DNA from: an uncultured Collinsella sp.
GTDB lineage: Bacteria; Actinomycetota; Coriobacteriia; Coriobacteriales; Coriobacteriaceae
NCBI GenBank assembly: GCA_958452935.1
Contig: CAUDVX010000004.1
Coordinates: forward strand, 19,721-83,720
DNA: 64,000 nucleotides
Direction: 5' to 3'
In this document: positions 1-8,760 of the stretch, piece by piece
Layout of the letters: each line of letters opens with the position of its first letter
Position numbering within the stretch: position 1 is the first letter of the stretch
Translations under genes and position numbers: made by a program
The notes under the pieces: model-generated
What the model saw: only the letters and a program-made list of their open reading frames with translations
Database searches by the model: none
What the model was told of the DNA's origin: nothing

Positions 1-60
1 ATAAGCCGTCCCAATGGAGCCTAATGAGCTCGCGACCGTTCTATTTTGACTGCACGCTGG

Positions 61-182
61 CTAAGTGAGTAGACTTTTTGGAAATCCTGAGCACCCGACA
101 AATTTGCTTCAACAAACCCGCAGGTCACAGACTTGTGCTTTGGTGACGTGGTCGGCGATTCGACAAAAGTCTACTCACTTAG
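61..182. repeat. MITE-like palindromic element, copy 1
   Basis: A 122-bp element bounded by 18-bp perfect inverted repeats (CTAAGTGAGTAGACTTTT and its complement). A second copy lies at 3092-3214 with the same ends and a similar interior. Similarity also continues beyond the right end (a shared stretch around CGCAACGAGA). It holds no open frame of note. The rest of 1-273 shows no gene. Confidence 0.8.
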
Positions 183-273
183 TTTTGAGAGACGCCAATT
201 GTCCGCAACGAGATCCCAGCCGAGGCGATTGATGCTCAAATGTAGCCAATTCGGGACGTCTACCCCCTGGCCG

Positions 274-1875
274 CTACGACGCTAGCGTGGCGATGACGGC
301 TTCGTCGCCGGCGTATATGAGGGTGTTGCCGTCGGGGATGATGGTTCGGCCTTCGCGCTTGAGCATCACCACAATAAATGGGTGCTTGCCTTGCGGCACG
401 TCGCGCAGACGCTGTCCAGCCAGGCGGCCGTGGGGTGTCACGGTGACCTCGCGCAGCGTAATCTCGGCACGTTCTTCAAACGTCGGAGCGGCCATAACCA
501 GCAAGTCGCCTTCCTCAATTACGGTATTGCCATTGGGCAGCACCGGGTGTGCACCGTCGCGCAGCACCAGGACCACTAGCATGTCCGTCGCGCTGCCAAT
601 ATCGGCGAGCGAGCGACCGGCAAACGGATGGCCCGCGCCCACCTTGAGCTTGACAAACGACATGCCGTCCTCGTCGCGGTAGTCGTTAAACGTACGGCGC
701 ACATCGCCTTCCGCGTCGATCATGTCGAGTTTCTTTGCCACCGCCGGTAGCAGCGAGCCCTGCACCACAATGCTCGACACTGCAATCACAAAGACCAGGT
801 CAAACAGGTCGTGACCGCCGGGAACGCCAGCCACCACGGCAAAGAGGCTAAAGACGACCGAAGCCGCGCCACGCAGGCCCGCCCAGCTTACGAGCGCCAC
901 CTGGCGAGGGTTCGTCTTAAAGGGCGCCAACAGCAGGCCGGCGGCGATGGGGCGGCTCACGAAGAGCATAAACGCCATGAGCGCCAGGCCCGGCAGCAGC
1001 ATTTGCGGTAGGCGTGCGGGCGTCACGAGCAGGCCGAGCAAGAAGAAGATGGTCATCTCGGCCATCTCGGTAAGGGTGTCAAAGAAGTGCGCCATCTCGA
1101 CCTTGCCGGTGATGTCGCTCGCACCCAGCACAATGCTTGCCAGGTATACGGCTAAAAAGCCGTTGCCGCCCAGATAGCTCGGCAGCGCGTAGGCGACGAT
1201 CGCCACGGCGAACAAAAAGATAGTCTGCGCGCCCTCGGCCGTTGCGTGTGCGCGCTCAATCAGGCGGCTGGATGTCCAGCCGATGGCAAGGCCCAGGCCC
1301 ACGCCTAGGATGATCTGCTTGACCAGCAAGACGGGAATGTTGATGTCGCCGCCGGCCGCGAGGGTGGCGAGTACCGCGGTGAGCATGTAGGCGACGGGGT
1401 CGTTGGAGCCTGATTCCACCTCGAGCAGCGAGTCGGTACCACCTCTCAGCGACAGGCTGTGCTCGCGCAGTACGCTAAAGACGCTGGCCGCGTCGGTGGA
1501 TGCCACGACCGATCCCAGCAGCAGGCCGCCGATCCAGTCGAAGCCCAGTGCGAAGTGCGCAAAGGCGCCCGTGATGCCGGCGGTGGCGATAACGCCGAGG
1601 GTGCTCAGCAGCACTGCGGGTGCTGCGACGGGCTTGGCACGGTCGATGTTGGTGTTAAAACCGCCGTAGAACATGATGAACAACAGCGCCGTGCTGCAGA
1701 CGGTTTCGGTGAGCGCGTAGTCGCTAAAGTCGATGTGCGCCGGGCCGTTGACGCCCAACAGCATGCCGAGCGCGATAAAGATGAGCAGGGTGGGGAAGGG
1801 GAGTTTTTTCCCGACGGGTTTGATGGTCAGGCACAAAATGATGACGAGGCCGATAAAGAGAAGTATCTGGTTCAT
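274..1875 (-). CDS. CPA1-type cation/proton antiporter with RCK_C domains
   Basis: A 533-residue integral membrane protein. About the first 380 residues are a dozen hydrophobic helices of the Na+/H+ exchanger fold, including the family stretch with GSVVASTDAASV and ESGSNDP near residues 120-160. The cytosolic tail (about 400-533) resembles TrkA-C/RCK_C modules in two copies, as in NhaP2/CvrA potassium/proton antiporters. The likely role is cation efflux coupled to proton entry for pH and osmotic homeostasis. K+ versus Na+ preference cannot be read from the sequence. The gene starts at ATG 1875 and stands alone, divergent from the phosphatase at 2140. Confidence 0.85.
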   Translation of the reverse strand: MNQILLFIGLVIILCLTIKPVGKKLPFPTLLIFIALGMLLGVNGPAHIDFSDYALTETVCSTALLFIMFYGGFNTNIDRAKPVAAPAVLLSTLGVIATAGITGAFAHFALGFDWIGGLLLGSVVASTDAASVFSVLREHSLSLRGGTDSLLEVESGSNDPVAYMLTAVLATLAAGGDINIPVLLVKQIILGVGLGLAIGWTSSRLIERAHATAEGAQTIFLFAVAIVAYALPSYLGGNGFLAVYLASIVLGASDITGKVEMAHFFDTLTEMAEMTIFFLLGLLVTPARLPQMLLPGLALMAFMLFVSRPIAAGLLLAPFKTNPRQVALVSWAGLRGAASVVFSLFAVVAGVPGGHDLFDLVFVIAVSSIVVQGSLLPAVAKKLDMIDAEGDVRRTFNDYRDEDGMSFVKLKVGAGHPFAGRSLADIGSATDMLVVLVLRDGAHPVLPNGNTVIEEGDLLVMAAPTFEERAEITLREVTVTPHGRLAGQRLRDVPQGKHPFIVVMLKREGRTIIPDGNTLIYAGDEAVIATLAS

Positions 1876-2033
1876 GGATAGTGTCCGCTCCTGGGTGGTT
1901 GGCGTGGCACGGTCAGCTGTCTTCGGTTATTTGTACCCAAAGGTGGTGGGTTTATGGGTTGAACGGAGGGCGTTCGCGATATCGTCACAGGCGGCGCCGT
2001 TTTTCTAGACCATTGGCGGCGGCTCGTACCTAC

Positions 2034-2062
2034 TTTTCAGCTTTACCGCAACGGAGTACAAT
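2034..2062 (+). promoter_or_regulatory. Candidate sigma-70 promoter for the phosphatase gene
   Basis: TTTTCA at 2034-2039 and TACAAT at 2057-2062 are 17 bp apart and lie about 75 bp before the phosphatase start. The -10 is good and the -35 is poor. Confidence 0.4.
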
Positions 2063-2139
2063 GGATAACGTTTAAGTTCAACTTGAAGTTTTGAGTTGCG
2101 ACGACAGAGCTTTAAAGGTAAGGCGAGGAAAGGCGTACC

Positions 2140-2979
2140 ATGGCGATCTATGTGACATCTGATGCCCACGGACACGTGCGTGCGCTCGACGAGGCCCTGT
2201 CCAAGATCTCGCTGACGTCCGAAGATACGCTGTACGTGCTGGGCGACATGATCGATCGCGGGCCCGATCCGGTTGGTGTTATTAAACTGGTGCGTTCGCT
2301 GCCCAACGCGCGAGTGCTTAAGGGTAACCACGAGCAGATTATGCTCGACGCGATTATTGGCCAGGATCCGCTCGATGCCGAGACCTGGGATATCAACGGC
2401 GGATGGACCACGCGCCAGCAGCTCAACGAAATGGAGTTTGAGGCATACGAGGAGCTGGTACGCTGGGCTGCTGCCCTGCCGCTCTATGCGGTGGCCGAGA
2501 CCGATGAGCGCCCGTACCTGCTGGTGCATGCCGGTATTGAGACCGAGGCTGCCCGGGCGTTTTTGCTTGAGCATGGTGTCGATTGCGCCGACGGCAGGGG
2601 AGCGGTTGATGCCGATAACGAGTTGCTGCAGCAAATGCTCGCCGTGCAGTCGTCCGATGACTTGCTGTGGATTCGCCATGGCTATTGGGATGCCCCGACG
2701 GGGCTGCTATCTGCCGAGGGCAAGGGTCCGGTCGTGGTGAGCGGTCACACGCCCACGGTGTCGCTCGGGCGTTATTGCGAGGTAGGCGGCCTGGCGGGAC
2801 TCGACGAGGAGTCGGGGCGCGGACAGATTGTGCGCCTGGGCGGCGAGGATACCGCCGGTGTTCCCGACCGCATCGACATCGACTGCGCCGCCGCTACCGG
2901 CTCCGAGTTCGGCCGCGTGGGCATCCTGCGCCTGGATGATGGCGCGGAGTTCTACGCGAACATCAAGTCGGGCGAATAA
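2140..2979 (+). CDS. PPP-family metallophosphatase
   Basis: A 279-residue calcineurin-like phosphoesterase. The metal-binding blocks are in order: SDAHGH (residues 6-11), GDMIDRGPDP (about 35-44), GNHE (about 66-69), and a C-terminal VSGHTPT. This is the layout of serine/threonine PPP phosphatases and of symmetrical diadenosine tetraphosphatases. Substrate, protein or dinucleotide, cannot be decided. A purine-rich ribosome site (AGGAAAGG) precedes ATG 2140. The gene is monocistronic and followed by a MITE-like repeat. Confidence 0.85.
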   Translation: MAIYVTSDAHGHVRALDEALSKISLTSEDTLYVLGDMIDRGPDPVGVIKLVRSLPNARVLKGNHEQIMLDAIIGQDPLDAETWDINGGWTTRQQLNEMEFEAYEELVRWAAALPLYAVAETDERPYLLVHAGIETEAARAFLLEHGVDCADGRGAVDADNELLQQMLAVQSSDDLLWIRHGYWDAPTGLLSAEGKGPVVVSGHTPTVSLGRYCEVGGLAGLDEESGRGQIVRLGGEDTAGVPDRIDIDCAAATGSEFGRVGILRLDDGAEFYANIKSGE

Positions 2980-3091
2980 TCGGTGCAAAGGGAAGCTAAT
3001 TTGGGATGGGGTTTTGGCTACTTTTTGCCCTTCTGTCCACCAAATGATTTTTCTGGGACGGGGATTACATAATCATTTGGCTGCCCGCTGG

Positions 3092-3214
3092 CTAAGTGAG
3101 TAGACTTTTTTGGAAATGCCGAGCACCCAACATATTTGTCTCAACAAAACCGCAGGTCACTGACTTGTGCTTTGTCGGTGTGGTCGGGGATTCGGTAAAA
3201 GTCTACTCACTTAG
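3092..3214. repeat. MITE-like palindromic element, copy 2
   Basis: A 123-bp element with the same 18-bp terminal inverted repeats as 61-182 and a diverged interior sharing the stretch CCGCAGGTCAC. Together the two copies flank the antiporter and phosphatase genes. Confidence 0.8.
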
Positions 3215-3284
3215 TTTTGCGTGTTCGCAACGAGACCCCAGCCGGGGTGATTCCATCGCAAATTCCGGTGACCGGGGCAGCTAA

Positions 3285-4859
3285 TTAGGCGCCGTATGGG
3301 TTGCGGTCGCGCTCGATGCGCTGACGGATGTGGGCGTACTCGATTATCAGCAACACCAGCAGTAGGGCCATGACTGCCAGGTAGCTCACCACGGCGCCCA
3401 TCAGGCCCAGCAGGTTGATTAGGATCACCGGGAGCACCACGCTCACGGCAAAGCAGATCAGGTAGATCTTGGTGACGTCTCCTGCGTGGCGCAGCACCGT
3501 GATAATGGCGTAGATAAAGTCGATGGCCGCGGTGATGCCTCCGGCGACGACCATCAGCAGCGCCAGCGTGCGATAATGCTCAAAACTGAGCCCGTACATA
3601 AAGCTCATGATGGGGATGCCGGGGCCTGCCATAAATGCGGCGCACGCTCCGGTAATGACCACGATCAGTGCCATAACGGCAACAATAATCAGGTCAAAGC
3701 GGCGACGCTTGCGCGGATTCGCCCAAATGCTCGACAGACGCAGGAGCTGCGGTTTATAGATAAATCCAATGCTCAACAAAATGGCCTGCGCCGGAAAGAA
3801 CAGGGCATTAAAGTACAGCTGATACTTGTAGGCCAGCGTGCCTTCCATCACGAACTTGGGCATGCTCTCGATGAGGTTGAACAGGAACAGCGCACCAAAG
3901 AGCGGGGCGCACTGGACAAACAGGTGGCCAGCCTCGCGCAGACTCATGCGGCGTGATTTTTCGGTTTCGAGCAGGGCGAGCGGGGCGGTGACCAGCACGA
4001 GCGAGGCGATGGCGGTGACACCCATGGCCATGGCCGCGATGGGCATACTGCGCGTAAGGAACAGCGCCACGCTAAAGACCGCGATGACGCCGGCGGAACG
4101 CAGCGTTTGGCTCATGCCGGCCAAATAGAGCTTGTCGGCCTGCTGCAGGCGGCCCTCGTACACGTCGGCGATGCCGTCGATCACCTTATAGAGGTAGACG
4201 CCCAGGCCGATCGTGGCCATCTGCGCATCGTAGCCGCGGGCGCTGCTGTATACCAGGCCGCATGCCAGCGCGAGCGCTCCGCAGAGCCAGCGGTTGAGTT
4301 GGTAGGAGGCGAAGGACGTCTTTTCATCGATGTCCGAGACCTGAAAGTTGCGCACGCCGTAGTTGCACGCGATCATGATGAGCGTGCCGGTGACAAAGGC
4401 GATGGAGAACTTGCCGGCCTCCTCGGCGCCAACGAGCTGCGTCGACACAATGGTGAGCAGCGGAAACGCCATGCCCCATACGGCAGTGCCCAGGGTATTC
4501 CAAAGGTAGTCGCGACGGGTGGCGTGATCTTCGTACTCGGCTTCTTGCGTGGAGAAGCCGCCGCCGTAGACGGCTCCGAGCAGGCGGTTCCACCAGGCAT
4601 TGACCATGCGGTGGATGGGGCCGGGTTGGCGATCGCGCTCGCGGCGACGGCGTGTGGCCTGGCTGCTGTTGGGACCGCCGGCGTTACGCTGGCTTAGCTC
4701 TTGGATTCGTGCAAGCTCCTCGGCGGTGTGCGATGCGGGGAACAGGCCGTTTTCGATGCGTCCGCCCTGTCCGTGCGCCTCGCCCGATACGGCGGGGTCG
4801 GCGACGCCATTGCGGCGGGCGATGGCGCGGCGGATGCTATCGAGGGGCGTGATACTCAA
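3285..4859 (-). CDS. Polysaccharide-exporter-like (MOP/Wzx-type) membrane protein
   Basis: A 524-residue protein. The first 110 residues are hydrophilic and arginine-rich, and the rest holds about 12-14 hydrophobic segments. Overall it resembles lipid-linked polysaccharide flippases of the MOP superfamily (RfbX/Wzx type). A cytosolic extension of this length is unusual. The probable role is moving a lipid-linked glycan across the membrane, but no sugar-synthesis genes are adjacent, so the substrate is unknown. It starts at ATG 4859 and ends 70 bp from the MITE copy. The family call is by fold-level resemblance only. Confidence 0.65.
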   Translation of the reverse strand: MSITPLDSIRRAIARRNGVADPAVSGEAHGQGGRIENGLFPASHTAEELARIQELSQRNAGGPNSSQATRRRRERDRQPGPIHRMVNAWWNRLLGAVYGGGFSTQEAEYEDHATRRDYLWNTLGTAVWGMAFPLLTIVSTQLVGAEEAGKFSIAFVTGTLIMIACNYGVRNFQVSDIDEKTSFASYQLNRWLCGALALACGLVYSSARGYDAQMATIGLGVYLYKVIDGIADVYEGRLQQADKLYLAGMSQTLRSAGVIAVFSVALFLTRSMPIAAMAMGVTAIASLVLVTAPLALLETEKSRRMSLREAGHLFVQCAPLFGALFLFNLIESMPKFVMEGTLAYKYQLYFNALFFPAQAILLSIGFIYKPQLLRLSSIWANPRKRRRFDLIIVAVMALIVVITGACAAFMAGPGIPIMSFMYGLSFEHYRTLALLMVVAGGITAAIDFIYAIITVLRHAGDVTKIYLICFAVSVVLPVILINLLGLMGAVVSYLAVMALLLVLLIIEYAHIRQRIERDRNPYGA

Positions 4860-5039
4860 GGCGGTTCCTTTCTCTTACTGCGCTCTAGTATAGTCGCGGT
4901 GGCGTCCATTCGTGTTTTTGAACAGCTTGTTCAATAATTTCGGCGGGCGGCTGTAATTTGTCGGTAAACGTGCGGTATCCTGTTGAAGTTTTGTGACCCC
5001 CCCCGATGCCGCTTGCGCGGTACCAAGGAGTTTTTACCC

Positions 5040-6611
5040 ATGGATGTCGCTGCGTTTTTGCTGGCTCTTGTGCCGATCATCTGGCTCGTCGTTATGCTGC
5101 TGTGCTTTAAATGGCCGGCTTGGAAGGCCGCCATTGGCTCGTTCGCCCTTTCGTGCGTGCTCGCCTTTGCGTGGTGGCATTTGCCGGCGGCGCAGATAGC
5201 CACGGCTTCGCTCGAGGGCTTTTTGATGGCCCTGTGGCCCATCGTGCTCGTGATTATCGCGGCGGTGTTTACGTATAACCTGTGCGTGCGTACGGGCGCC
5301 ATGGACGTGATCGGCAGCATGATCACCTCCATCAGCAGCGACCGCCGTCTGTTGGCGCTGCTCGTGGCTTGGTGCTTCGGCGGCTTTATGGAGGGCATGG
5401 CTGGCTTTGGCACTGCCGTTGCCATTCCCGCCGGCATGCTCGCGGGCCTTGGTTTTGAGGCCGTTCCCGCCGTGCTGATCTGCCTACTGGCCAACGGCGT
5501 GCCCACGCCCTACGGCTCCATTGGCATCCCCACGGTGTCCGTTGCCGACCTGGTGGGCCTGGATTCCCTGCATTTGGCGACCGTTCAGCTGGTGCAGCTC
5601 GCGCCCTTCTTTGTGGCGATGCCGCTGCTTATCGTGCTGGTTGCGGGTCGTGTTGTCGATGACCAGGGCAATGTTGCAAGCGTTGCCGAGCGTCTGCACG
5701 GCGTTGCCGGCGTGGCACTGCTTTCCGGTGTGTCCTTTGTAGGTGCGGCCCTGGTCGTTGCCATGTTTGTGGGTCCCGAACTGGCCGTAGTCGTGGGTTC
5801 CATCGTGTCGCTCGCGCTGACCGCCGCGCTTGCCATGCGCGCCGAGAAGTCCGGTCACCTGGACGCGCGCTTCCATATGAATATCGAGGCCGGCGAACAG
5901 CTCACCCTTAAATCGGCGCTTTCGGCCTGGTCGTGCTTTATCTTGATTTTTGTATTGCTGCTGGGTACGTCCAACTTGGTGCCCGCCGTGCATGCTGCGC
6001 TTGCGCCGTTTGCGAGCTACGTGCAGGTGTATTGCGGCGAGAACCCCGGTACGCTTACATTTTCGTGGATCAACACGCCGGGTGTCTGGATCTTCCTGGC
6101 CGCGTTTATCGGCGGTGCGATTCAGGGCGCTTCGCCGCGTCTAATGGGCGAGGTGCTGGCCGCGGCCGTCAAGCAGATGATGCCGACGGTAATTACGATG
6201 CTTTCGGTGCTGGGCTGCGCCAAGGTGATGGGCTATGCGGGCATGATCTCTTCGATCAGCGCGTTCTGCATCGCCATCGCCGGTGGTCTGTACCCGATTC
6301 TGGCTCCGTGGATCGGTGCCGTCGGTGCGTTCGTGACCGGTTCGGGCACGTCCTCGGGCATGCTGTTTGGTCCCATCCAGAGCCAGGCGGCTACGGCGCT
6401 GGGCGTGAGTGACTACTGGATGGTCGCGCTGAACGCCCTGGGTGTCGCCGCCGGCAAGATGATCTCGCCGCAGACCCTCGCCATTGGTCTTGCTGCCGTG
6501 CACGTGCGCGGTAAGGACGCCGAGCTCCTGGGCGCAGTGCTGCCCTACGCCGCTGGCATGCTGGTCCTCATGAGCGCCATCGCCATGTTCGGCCAAAACC
6601 TGCCGCTGTAG
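5040..6611 (+). CDS. lctP: L-lactate permease
   Basis: A 523-residue polytopic membrane protein of the lactate permease (LctP) family, importing lactate with protons. The family block FGGFMEGMAGFGTAVAIPAG lies near residues 115-134, with further conserved glycine-rich helices (TGSGTSSGMLFGP near 435). ATG 5040 was chosen because AAGGAG sits 10 bp upstream; an in-frame start at 4983 lacks a ribosome site. PEP carboxykinase follows, which fits use of lactate as a carbon source feeding gluconeogenesis. Glycolate is another known substrate of the family. Confidence 0.9.
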   Translation: MDVAAFLLALVPIIWLVVMLLCFKWPAWKAAIGSFALSCVLAFAWWHLPAAQIATASLEGFLMALWPIVLVIIAAVFTYNLCVRTGAMDVIGSMITSISSDRRLLALLVAWCFGGFMEGMAGFGTAVAIPAGMLAGLGFEAVPAVLICLLANGVPTPYGSIGIPTVSVADLVGLDSLHLATVQLVQLAPFFVAMPLLIVLVAGRVVDDQGNVASVAERLHGVAGVALLSGVSFVGAALVVAMFVGPELAVVVGSIVSLALTAALAMRAEKSGHLDARFHMNIEAGEQLTLKSALSAWSCFILIFVLLLGTSNLVPAVHAALAPFASYVQVYCGENPGTLTFSWINTPGVWIFLAAFIGGAIQGASPRLMGEVLAAAVKQMMPTVITMLSVLGCAKVMGYAGMISSISAFCIAIAGGLYPILAPWIGAVGAFVTGSGTSSGMLFGPIQSQAATALGVSDYWMVALNALGVAAGKMISPQTLAIGLAAVHVRGKDAELLGAVLPYAAGMLVLMSAIAMFGQNLPL

Positions 6612-6612
6612 T

Positions 6613-6722
6613 CGGCACTTGGGGACGTTCCTTATGTGCCGGCATCTGGGGACACTCCTTGGCTGTTGCCTGTTCAAGAGTGTCCCCAACGACTAGTCGT
6701 TTAAGAACGTCCCCAATGACTA
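6613..6722. repeat. Nested palindromic repeat, GGGGACGTTC/GGGGACACTC family (full copy)
   Basis: Nested inverted repeats: GGGGACGTTC (6621-6630) pairs with GAACGTCCCC (6705-6714), and inside it GGGGACACTC pairs with GAGTGTCCCC (6678-6687). A small CGGCAC/GTGCCG hairpin opens the element. The left half recurs at 51382-51432 and the right half at 58385-58431. It may also terminate the permease transcript. Confidence 0.8.
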
Positions 6723-6772
6723 GGCCGCTTGCGTGCGATTTTTGACCGTTGAGCGGGCGCTTCGCCGTTGCC

Positions 6773-6788
6773 GCAAAAACGTTTTTGC
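6773..6788. promoter_or_regulatory. 16-bp perfect palindrome upstream of pckA (candidate operator)
   Basis: GCAAAAAC followed by GTTTTTGC forms an uninterrupted 16-bp dyad 74 bp before the pckA start. The size and symmetry suit a dimeric repressor or activator site. The cognate regulator is unknown. Confidence 0.4.
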
Positions 6789-6862
6789 ATATCGGGTACA
6801 ACGGGCTTTACGTGAGTAAAGTGCGCGCCGCGTCCGCGTGTCGCGCTTTTAAAGGAGGCCCC

Positions 6863-8533
6863 ATGCCTGGTGTTACCCCTGCAGAAGTTCTGTCCAACTT
6901 TGGTCTTACGCTGGTCGAAGATCCCGCCGAGAACCAACCCCGCCTGCTGGTGGACCTGCCGGCGGCAGAGCTCGTCGAGTATGCCATCCGTCGCGAAGAA
7001 GGCCGCATGGCCTCCAACGGCGCACTGGTGATCGAGACGGGGGAGCGTACCGGACGTTCACCCAACGACCGCTTTATCGTCGACACGCCCGACGTGCACG
7101 ACAAGATTGCCTGGGGCGCCGTCAACCGTCCGCTGTCTGTCGAGAGCTACGAGGCCATCAAATCCGGCATCGTCGACTATCTCAACGAGCGCGACGTATT
7201 CGTCACGCGCGGTATGGCCGGTGCCGACCGCAACCATACACGTCGCCTGCTCGTCGCCTGCGAGCGCGCCAGCCAGGCGCTCTTTATTAAGCAGATGCTC
7301 GCCCGCCCGCTTGCCCGCGAAATCGCGCGCACCGGCGAGCCGGACTTCTGCGTGCTCGCCGCGCCGGGCTACCAGTGTGACCCTGCCATCAAGGGCCTCA
7401 ACTCCAGTGCCGCGGTGGTCATCAATTTCCAGGAGCGCGTGATTCTGGTCGCTGGCACCGGCTACTCCGGCGAGATCAAAAAGTCCATCTTCAGCGTTAT
7501 GAATTACCTGCTGCCCGTCGAGGACGACGTCCTGCCCATGCATTGCTCGGCCAGTATGGACCCCGTCACGCACGAGACCGCGGTGTTCTTTGGCCTGTCC
7601 GGCACCGGCAAGACCACGCTTTCGGCCAACCCCACGCGCCTGCTGATCGGCGATGACGAGCACGGCTGGTCCGATATGGGCATCTTTAACGTCGAGGGCG
7701 GCTGCTACGCCAAGTGCGAGGGCCTGGACGCGTTCCACGAGCCCGAGATCTTCAACGCCGTCCGCTTTGGCGCCATCTGCGAAAACGTGGTTCTCGACGA
7801 GAGCCGCAGGCCCAACTACGACGACGTCTCGATCACGCACAATACGCGCGTGGCCTACCCCGTTGAGCATATCCCCAACGCGTGGACCAAGGGCATGGGT
7901 ACCACCCCGAGCGTCGTGCTGTTTTTGACCTGCGACGCCTTTGGCGTGCTGCCGCCCATCTCGCGCCTGACGGCCGATGCCGCCATGTACCACTTTGTGA
8001 CGGGCTTTACGGCCAAGATCCCCGGCACCGAGGTCGGTGTCACCGAGCCCACGCCCACGTTCTCGTCGCTGTTTGGCGAGCCGTTTATGCCGCTCGACCC
8101 TATGGTCTACGCTAAGATGCTCGGCGAGCGCATCGCCGACGGCCGCACGCGCGTCTACCTGGTCAACACCGGCTGGATTGGCGGCGGCTACGGCGTGGGT
8201 CATCGCATCGAGCTTGCCTACACGCGCTCACTGGTCGCTCGCGCCCTCGACGGTACAATCGAGGACAGCGAGTTTGTGCATGATGACATCTTTAATGTCG
8301 ACATTCCCACTACGTGCCACGGTGTGCCCGACGGCATCCTGGTGCCGCGCCAGTACTGGCAGAGCACTGCGCGCTACGACGAGGCCGCGCACAACCTGGC
8401 GGTGATGTTCGAGGAGAACTTCGAGAAGAAGTACTCGCACCTGCCCGAGTCCGTCAAAGCTGCCGGCCCGCACGCCCAGGTGCCCGCCGAGGCCCGTCAT
8501 CGTGGCCGCGGCCTGCTGGGACTCCGCCACTAG
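6863..8533 (+). CDS. pckA: Phosphoenolpyruvate carboxykinase (ATP)
   Basis: A 556-residue cytosolic enzyme interconverting oxaloacetate plus ATP and PEP plus CO2. Motifs include GERTGRSPNDRFIVD (about residues 57-71), the kinase P-loop LSGTGKTTLSAN (about 242-253) and the metal site GDDEHGWSD just after it. ATG 6863 follows AAAGGAGG at good spacing; the frame stays open back to 6749 but that part carries no conserved sequence. In fermenting gut bacteria the enzyme often runs toward oxaloacetate and succinate, and next to a lactate permease it could serve gluconeogenesis. A long hairpin follows the stop. Confidence 0.95.
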   Translation: MPGVTPAEVLSNFGLTLVEDPAENQPRLLVDLPAAELVEYAIRREEGRMASNGALVIETGERTGRSPNDRFIVDTPDVHDKIAWGAVNRPLSVESYEAIKSGIVDYLNERDVFVTRGMAGADRNHTRRLLVACERASQALFIKQMLARPLAREIARTGEPDFCVLAAPGYQCDPAIKGLNSSAAVVINFQERVILVAGTGYSGEIKKSIFSVMNYLLPVEDDVLPMHCSASMDPVTHETAVFFGLSGTGKTTLSANPTRLLIGDDEHGWSDMGIFNVEGGCYAKCEGLDAFHEPEIFNAVRFGAICENVVLDESRRPNYDDVSITHNTRVAYPVEHIPNAWTKGMGTTPSVVLFLTCDAFGVLPPISRLTADAAMYHFVTGFTAKIPGTEVGVTEPTPTFSSLFGEPFMPLDPMVYAKMLGERIADGRTRVYLVNTGWIGGGYGVGHRIELAYTRSLVARALDGTIEDSEFVHDDIFNVDIPTTCHGVPDGILVPRQYWQSTARYDEAAHNLAVMFEENFEKKYSHLPESVKAAGPHAQVPAEARHRGRGLLGLRH

Positions 8534-8547
8534 CGTCGCCTCAGACC

Positions 8548-8590
8548 CAAAACCACCACAAAGGGGACAGGCACCTTTGTGGTGGTTTTG
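8548..8590. repeat. AAACCACCACAAAG hairpin repeat, copy 1 (likely pckA terminator)
   Basis: A perfect 17-bp stem (8548-8564 with 8574-8590) encloses loop GGACAGGCA. It ends in TTTTG and lies 15 bp after pckA. One of six copies in the window. Confidence 0.85.
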
Positions 8591-8616
8591 CTTGGGCGGA
8601 TGACTCAGGTTACAAT
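8588..8616 (+). promoter_or_regulatory. Candidate promoter for the B3/4-domain gene
   Basis: TTGCTT (8588-8593), 17 bp, TACAAT (8611-8616). It would make a leader of about 140 nt that includes a terminator. Confidence 0.5.
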
Positions 8617-8658
8617 ACGCCTGACATATCGCCCCCTTCTCCGGATGGGGGCAGCGTA

Positions 8659-8716
8659 AGCGCTCTTGTGGCGGCACCGTAGGACTTTGAAGGTGGCCGC
8701 TGTGAGGGCGCTTTTT
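8659..8716 (+). terminator. Intrinsic terminator inside the leader of the B3/4-domain gene
   Basis: A stem of about 20 bp (AGCGC at 8659-8663 up to GCGCT at 8708-8712, several G-U pairs, one bulge) with a 13-nt loop is followed by TTTTTG. A GCCCCC/GGGGGC hairpin at 8631-8652 precedes it. Lying between a promoter and the start codon, it suggests attenuation or a short RNA. No known riboswitch was recognised. Confidence 0.6.
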
Positions 8717-8760
8717 GTTTAGGCGCCCGGGCTCGGGCGCACGCTATGAAGGGAGAGCAT

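Noticed and set aside
8659..8716. Leader hairpin as a true T-box
   Set aside because: The GGCGGCACCG resemblance is partial; the UGGN tRNA-end contact and an upstream specifier stem were not found. Kept as a finding only.
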